NCBI GenBank assembly: GCA_013396755.1
Contig: VWZF01004785.1
Coordinates: 1,660,101-1,724,100, forward strand
Length of the DNA: 64,000 nucleotides
From: Sclerurus mexicanus
Lineage: Eukaryota; Chordata; Aves; Passeriformes; Furnariidae
Direction: 5' to 3'
Of the stretch, positions 62,401 through 64,000 are shown in pieces. The position numbers and the translations under genes are program-made. The notes below the pieces were generated by a model, which had not been told where the DNA came from, ran no database searches, and saw only the letters and a list, made by a program, of their open reading frames with translations. Within the stretch, counting starts at the first letter, position 1, and each line of letters starts with the position of its first letter.

Positions 62401-63535
62401 AAAAAACCCCCACCAAAAAACAACAAATACAGATAAGTCCAAATGATGACGTTTACAAAAATTCCAGTGTTGTATCTCTGCACAGCTACGGGACTTTGAT
62501 CTCCAGGTCCTGTGCAGCCTGGTGTAAGTTTCAGAGACAGTACACAATTTTAAATTAAAACAAAACTGTCAGTCCTAGTTATTACTAGGACAAAGTTTCA
62601 TTACTCTATTACTAAAAAATGCAGCAACCCTAATACAAAAATTCAAGGTAAAAGTTGAAGGAATTGTCTAGAAGCCAAACACATGACAAGTTTTTTTCTA
62701 GAGAAAACCACCCTATGTTTAGAAGAGAAATACTGTGATGCACAATTTGCAAAACACCACTATAACTCTTTCCTTGCACCTGTAAATTACCCCAAGGTGG
62801 AATGTCTTCATGCATGTATGGCTGTAGTTTTTTCTGATACTCAACACACTTAACTAGGCATATCTTGTGAAACAAATGCCTAAGAAAAAAAAAAGCCTAG
62901 CAACAATAGATCATAGTTTCAACATTTTAAAATTTTACTTTTTCAAAATTTTTTAAAGTTTATTGGAACAGAATTTTCCTTTTTCATCTGCCACTCCCTT
63001 TTTTCTTGAAAAACAATGTAGCACTTATTTGAAAGTATATATTTTACTGTAAGCTTTTCATGTATATGCATATATAAACTGCATATATACCTAAGAAAAC
63101 ACAGTGAAGTAGTACATAAATGCTTTAAAAATAAACCTGCAGTTCCAACAGAGTGCAGAGGCATCTGTTCTCCATGCAAACAAAGAGATTTCATGCACTA
63201 GTGCAGCGTTTTTACAGAATTACAAAAAAATTTAGGTGCTATTCTAGAACAGCACATGGAAGTTCCCAGGAAGGGTAAGTCTCTGCCTACACTCTCTCAC
63301 ATCAGCTATTTCCGCGTCTACAGAAGGTGTCCAAAGGTGCAATTTATTTGAGAACACATTATTTAGGGCTGTGAAAAGCTATTTTCCTTTAGGTTAAACA
63401 CACACTTGCAGCCTTACCTAGAGGTATGTGCTCTGTCTTCAGCGTTTTGCAGTTTCCCATGTGCTCCACGGGCACCACCAGGTAGTGGTGGGGAGCACCA
63501 GGCTTCCTGTCTCTAAAGCAAACAAGGTCTTCATA
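59451..63535 (-). CDS. HINT3: Histidine triad nucleotide-binding protein 3, exons 2-5
   Basis: HINT-family hydrolase that cleaves adenosine phosphoramidates and acyl-adenylates. Four exons were placed: 63418-63535, 62030-62099, 61107-61233 and 59451-59498. The phases join, and the exons sum to 363 nt, or 120 residues plus a TGA stop. Exon 2 carries YEDLVCFRDRKPGAPHHYLV, the substrate-pocket strands. Exon 4 carries the HxHxHxx active site as ISHLHLHVLAP, then QLGFLSRLYYRVNSYWFIT. Exon 5 ends AEQLIERLQSENAAS. Human HINT3 is 182 residues, so about 60 N-terminal residues, including the CVFC region, come from exon 1 beyond the right edge. The gene is on the same strand as TRMT11, as in mammals. 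No defects were seen. Confidence 0.95.
59499..61106 (-). other. HINT3: HINT3 intron 4
   Basis: A 1.6-kb intron with a (CAAA)n/(CCAA)n low-complexity stretch near 60118-60150. No gene inside. Confidence 0.85.
61107..61233 (-). CDS. HINT3: HINT3 exon 4, histidine triad
   Basis: The 127-nt exon completes the Arg codon and reads MGFHWPPFCSISHLHLHVLA and on to WFIT. It includes all three triad histidines. The acceptor is TCTAAAG and the donor GTAAGTG. Confidence 0.97.
62030..62099 (-). CDS. HINT3: HINT3 exon 3
   Basis: The 70-nt exon reads VKRMMEVGKAVLQKNNFSDL followed by NDV and two bases of Arg. The acceptor is TTTAATAG and the donor GTATGTAA. Confidence 0.93.
62100..63417 (-). other. HINT3: HINT3 intron 2
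   Basis: A 1.3-kb intron containing an A/C-rich simple repeat near 62357-62424. No gene inside. Confidence 0.85.
62357..62424. repeat. A/C-rich low-complexity tract
   Basis: A run of CAAAAC and CCAA units inside HINT3 intron 2. Confidence 0.8.
63418..63535 (-). CDS. HINT3: HINT3 exon 2
   Basis: The 118-nt exon starts in phase 0 and ends one base into a Val codon. The donor is GTAAGGCT. The acceptor AG is preceded by an uninterrupted run of ten C on the coding strand (63538-63547), an unusual pyrimidine tract. It encodes CFRDRKPGAPHHYLVVPVEH. Confidence 0.95.
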
Positions 63536-63652
63536 CTGGGGGGGGGGATGCAGACATATTAAACTGGTTGGGAAGAGCATACTGGCAAAGATCTGGCAAC
63601 AGAGTCCATCCTCCCCATATCAACAACAATACCAAACAAAACAAGAAAAACC

Positions 63653-63706
63653 CAAACCAAGCCAAACAAAAAAGAAAAAAAAACCAACCAACCAACCAAC
63701 CAAAAA
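63653..63706. repeat. (CCAA)n microsatellite
   Basis: An A-rich start passes into five or six CCAA units. It lies in HINT3 intron 1. Confidence 0.9.
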
Positions 63707-63775
63707 ATCCCCTAAAACTGCCAAACAAACCCCTAATGTCATACTGAAGTGACCAGCAGAAAACCTAGAGATGTT

Positions 63776-64000
63776 TGTCGCCGGCGCTTTGCGCGCCCTG
63801 ACCTCCCGCAGGCCGGACAGCTGGGCGCCAGCTTTAAGGCTTCCAGCTGCGTTCCCATCCCACCCCAGTTTCCCCGCTGTGCCCGGGCGTCAGGGCTGAC
63901 GTCCCCCTGGTGCTGCCGCGCACCCCCCGCATGGGAAGGCGGGAGGGAGGGAAGGAGGGAGGGAAGGAGGGAAGGCGGGAGGGAAGGCGGGAGAGGAGGC
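63776..64000 (-). promoter_or_regulatory. HINT3: Edge of HINT3 CpG-rich promoter area
   Basis: CpG density rises sharply from about 63780 (GCCGGCGCTTTGCGCGCCC) and continues to the window edge. HINT3 exon 1 was looked for here on the minus strand by its CVFC motif and was not found, so this is read as proximal intron 1. The exon and start site lie to the right. Confidence 0.6.
63938..64000. repeat. (GGGA/AGGG)n purine tract
   Basis: GGGAGGGAGGGAAGGAGGGA-type repeat reaching the window edge, with many G-triplets spaced by one or two bases. It could form a G-quadruplex on the plus strand. Confidence 0.9.

Noticed and set aside
63776..63960. HINT3 exon 1 in the CpG-rich right end
   Set aside because: No minus-strand frame gives the conserved CVFC-x-I segment or a donor matching exon 2 phase, so the exon should lie beyond position 64000.

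Overview
The window is vertebrate nuclear DNA, almost certainly from a bird. It carries several CR1 LINE 3' fragments of avian type, one LTR resembling those of bird (especially songbird) endogenous retroviruses, short introns, and two CpG-rich promoter areas in an otherwise AT-rich background. The gene order matches the conserved amniote block NCOA7-HINT3-TRMT11 (human 6q22), read here on the minus strand.

Layout. Positions 1-22.8 kb are intergenic: I found no coding exon there, only three CR1 remnants and one small CpG cluster. From 23.26 to 46.02 kb, twelve coding exons (2-13) of TRMT11 lie on the minus strand. All splice phases join, giving 436 residues. TRMT11 exon 1 should lie at the CpG island near 49.6-50.2 kb but cannot be found; an undetermined base (N) at 50031 sits in that island. 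At 52.70-53.16 kb, on the plus strand, there is a complete single-exon reading frame of 152 codons plus stop. It matches the C-terminal half of ABRA/STARS (actin-binding motif plus Costars domain). A canonical 3' splice site lies just upstream, and a perfect CArG box and two candidate 5' donors lie further upstream. At 57.2-57.8 kb there is a decayed LTR without an internal region. From 59.45 to 63.54 kb lie exons 2-5 of HINT3 (minus strand), whose first exon falls beyond the right edge. The CpG-rich sequence and the GGGA repeat from 63.78 to 64.0 kb approach the HINT3 promoter.

Function. TRMT11 is the catalytic subunit of the tRNA m2G10 methyltransferase and works with TRMT112. HINT3 is a histidine-triad nucleotide hydrolase. 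The ABRA-like protein is expected to bind actin and to feed into MRTF/SRF signalling. The three are unlikely to act in one pathway; the most interesting point is the small divergent ABRA-like gene between two conserved housekeeping genes.

Limits. Exon borders were placed by eye from splice consensus, reading phase and remembered human homologues. UTRs, promoters and repeat ends are approximate. No similarity search was run.
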